Shown in pieces: positions 51,119 to 51,785 of a stretch of DNA of 51,785 nt. The notes under the pieces are model-generated. The model did no database searches, had not been told where the DNA came from, and was given only the letters and a program-made list of their open reading frames with translations. Within the stretch, counting starts at the first letter, position 1; each line of letters starts with the position of its first letter. A program made the position numbers and the translations under genes. The DNA comes from Nocardioides sp. (lineage in GTDB: Bacteria > Actinomycetota > Actinomycetes > Propionibacteriales > Nocardioidaceae), in assembly GCA_025924815.1 (NCBI GenBank), contig JAICHQ010000012.1, forward strand, positions 1-51,785, in the 5' to 3' direction.

Positions 51119-51785
51119 TCAGGAGACGACGATCTCGATCCGCTGGAACTCCTTGAGCTCGGTGTAGCCGGTGGTCGCCATCGCGCGCTTGAGGGCACCG
51201 ACCAGGTTCATCGTCCCGTCGGCGACGCGCGAGGGGCCGAACAGGATCTCCTCGAGCGTGCCGACCGTGCCGATCGCCACCCGCTCTCCGCGCGGAAGGG
51301 CGGCGTGGACCGCCTCACCGCCCCAGTGGAAGCCCTGACCCGGTGCGTCGCTGGCGCGGGCGAACGGCGAGCCGATCATCACCGCGTCGGCGCCGCATGC
51401 GATCGCCTTGGCGAGGTCGCCGCTGCGGCCGATCGAGCCGTCGGCGATGACGTGCACGTAGCGTCCGCCGGACTCGTCCATGTAGTCGCGACGCGCTCCG
51501 GCGACATCGGCCACCGCGCTGGCCATCGGGACGGCCACTCCGAGGACGGTTCGGGTCGTGTGCGCCGCGCCACCGCCGAAGCCGACGAGCACGCCGGCCG
51601 CGCCGGTGCGCATCAGGTGGAGCGCCGCCTGGTACGTCGCGCATCCGCCGACGATCACCGGGACGTCGAGCTCGTAGATGAACTCCTTGAGGTTCAACGG
51701 CTCCGCCTGGCCGCTGACGTGCTCGGCGCTCACGGTCGTGCCGCGGATGACGAACATGTCGACGCCGGCGTCGACCACGACCTTG
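51119..51785 (-). CDS. guaB3: GuaB3 family IMP dehydrogenase-related protein, C-terminal part
   Basis: The last ~222 residues of a GuaB3-type IMPDH/GMP reductase homologue are present; the N-terminus lies beyond the window. It shows PVIVGGCATYQAALHLMRTGA, GFGGGAAHTTRTVLGVAVPM, DGSIGRSGDLAKAIACGADAVMIGSPFARA and the C-terminal LVGALKRAMATTGYTELKEFQ typical of GuaB3. IMPDH-type enzymes act at the IMP/XMP/GMP branch. GuaB3 proteins lack a settled role in actinobacteria, and a cyanobacterial member has been described as a GMP reductase. Proximity to the ChoD-like gene and guaA agrees with the mycobacterial arrangement. Confidence 0.9.
   Translation of the reverse strand, partial: KVVVDAGVDMFVIRGTTVSAEHVSGQAEPLNLKEFIYELDVPVIVGGCATYQAALHLMRTGAAGVLVGFGGGAAHTTRTVLGVAVPMASAVADVAGARRDYMDESGGRYVHVIADGSIGRSGDLAKAIACGADAVMIGSPFARASDAPGQGFHWGGEAVHAALPRGERVAIGTVGTLEEILFGPSRVADGTMNLVGALKRAMATTGYTELKEFQRIEIVVS

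Noticed and set aside
1..51785. tRNA genes, rRNA, CRISPR arrays, insertion sequences, prophage
   Set aside because: No intergenic stretch shows a cloverleaf, repeat-spacer pattern, transposase or phage gene; the HNH remnant is a single decayed gene.

Overview
The window is chromosomal DNA from a very GC-rich actinobacterium, most likely a member of Nocardioidaceae (Nocardioides-like). Signs of this are the strong GC bias at third codon positions, frequent GTG starts, actinobacterial marker families (DUF3017, PerM/DUF6350, GuaB3, SigE-family sigma factor, PspC-domain kinase, F420-type LLM oxidoreductase, a ChoD-like GMC oxidoreductase) and a remnant of a DUF222-type HNH endonuclease. The genus is an inference. 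Coding density is high. No tRNA, rRNA, CRISPR array, prophage or intact insertion sequence was found. No non-coding stretch exceeds 300 bases; the longest are 4150-4385, 42486-42693, 50926-51118, 11728-11910 and 15749-15930, and what they hold is described in the features.

Region 1 (1-13.3 kb) is the conserved actinobacterial central-metabolism block sucC-sucD / perM / purN-purH-folD-DUF3017 / mdh. It joins the TCA cycle to late purine synthesis and one-carbon supply: FolD makes the 10-formyl-THF used by PurN and PurH. A ZTP (pfl) riboswitch lies between purN and purH, so purH and probably folD respond to ZMP/ZTP. Two genes break the block: a secreted clan-A glycoside hydrolase and a long membrane protein whose N-terminus is a sigma-factor-like domain. 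Beyond sucC are a stand-alone B12-binding protein (IcmB-like), an M23 peptidase with an MtrA-like box upstream, and pcrA.

Region 2 (15.9-24 kb) is about the envelope and signalling: a double-cupredoxin secreted protein, a PspC-type histidine kinase with its NarL-type regulator, a divergent PspC/LiaF-like membrane protein, a small membrane protein, a BrkB-family membrane protein, a YbaK-type deacylase, and a SigE-family sigma factor translationally coupled to a single-span membrane protein. That pair looks like a split version of the fused gene at 7234.

Region 3 (24-35 kb) holds an F420-type oxidoreductase, an ArsR/SRPBCC pair with a palindromic operator over the ArsR start, a prolyl oligopeptidase, an HNH pseudogene, acyl-CoA dehydrogenase, acyl-CoA ligase, a nitrobindin/heme-barrel-like protein and an MMPL transporter. 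The oxidoreductase and the acyl-CoA dehydrogenase share an identical operator (TGACAG-N5-CTGTCA) at exactly the same distance from their start codons, which suggests one regulon.

Region 4 (35-51.8 kb) holds a tightly packed minus-strand series guaA-xfp-ackA-nitronate monooxygenase-P450, which puts GMP synthase in front of a phosphoketolase/acetate kinase shunt. Further along are a ChoD-like oxidoreductase coupled to a succinate-semialdehyde-type dehydrogenase, glpD, a CapA-like protein, a NUDIX-phosphotransferase fusion, a receiver-less LuxR-type protein and the end of guaB3. Several genes (guaA, the aldehyde dehydrogenase gene, the B12-binding protein gene, the brkB-like gene, purN) have a TANNNT hexamer exactly 6 nt before the start codon, the geometry of leaderless transcripts.
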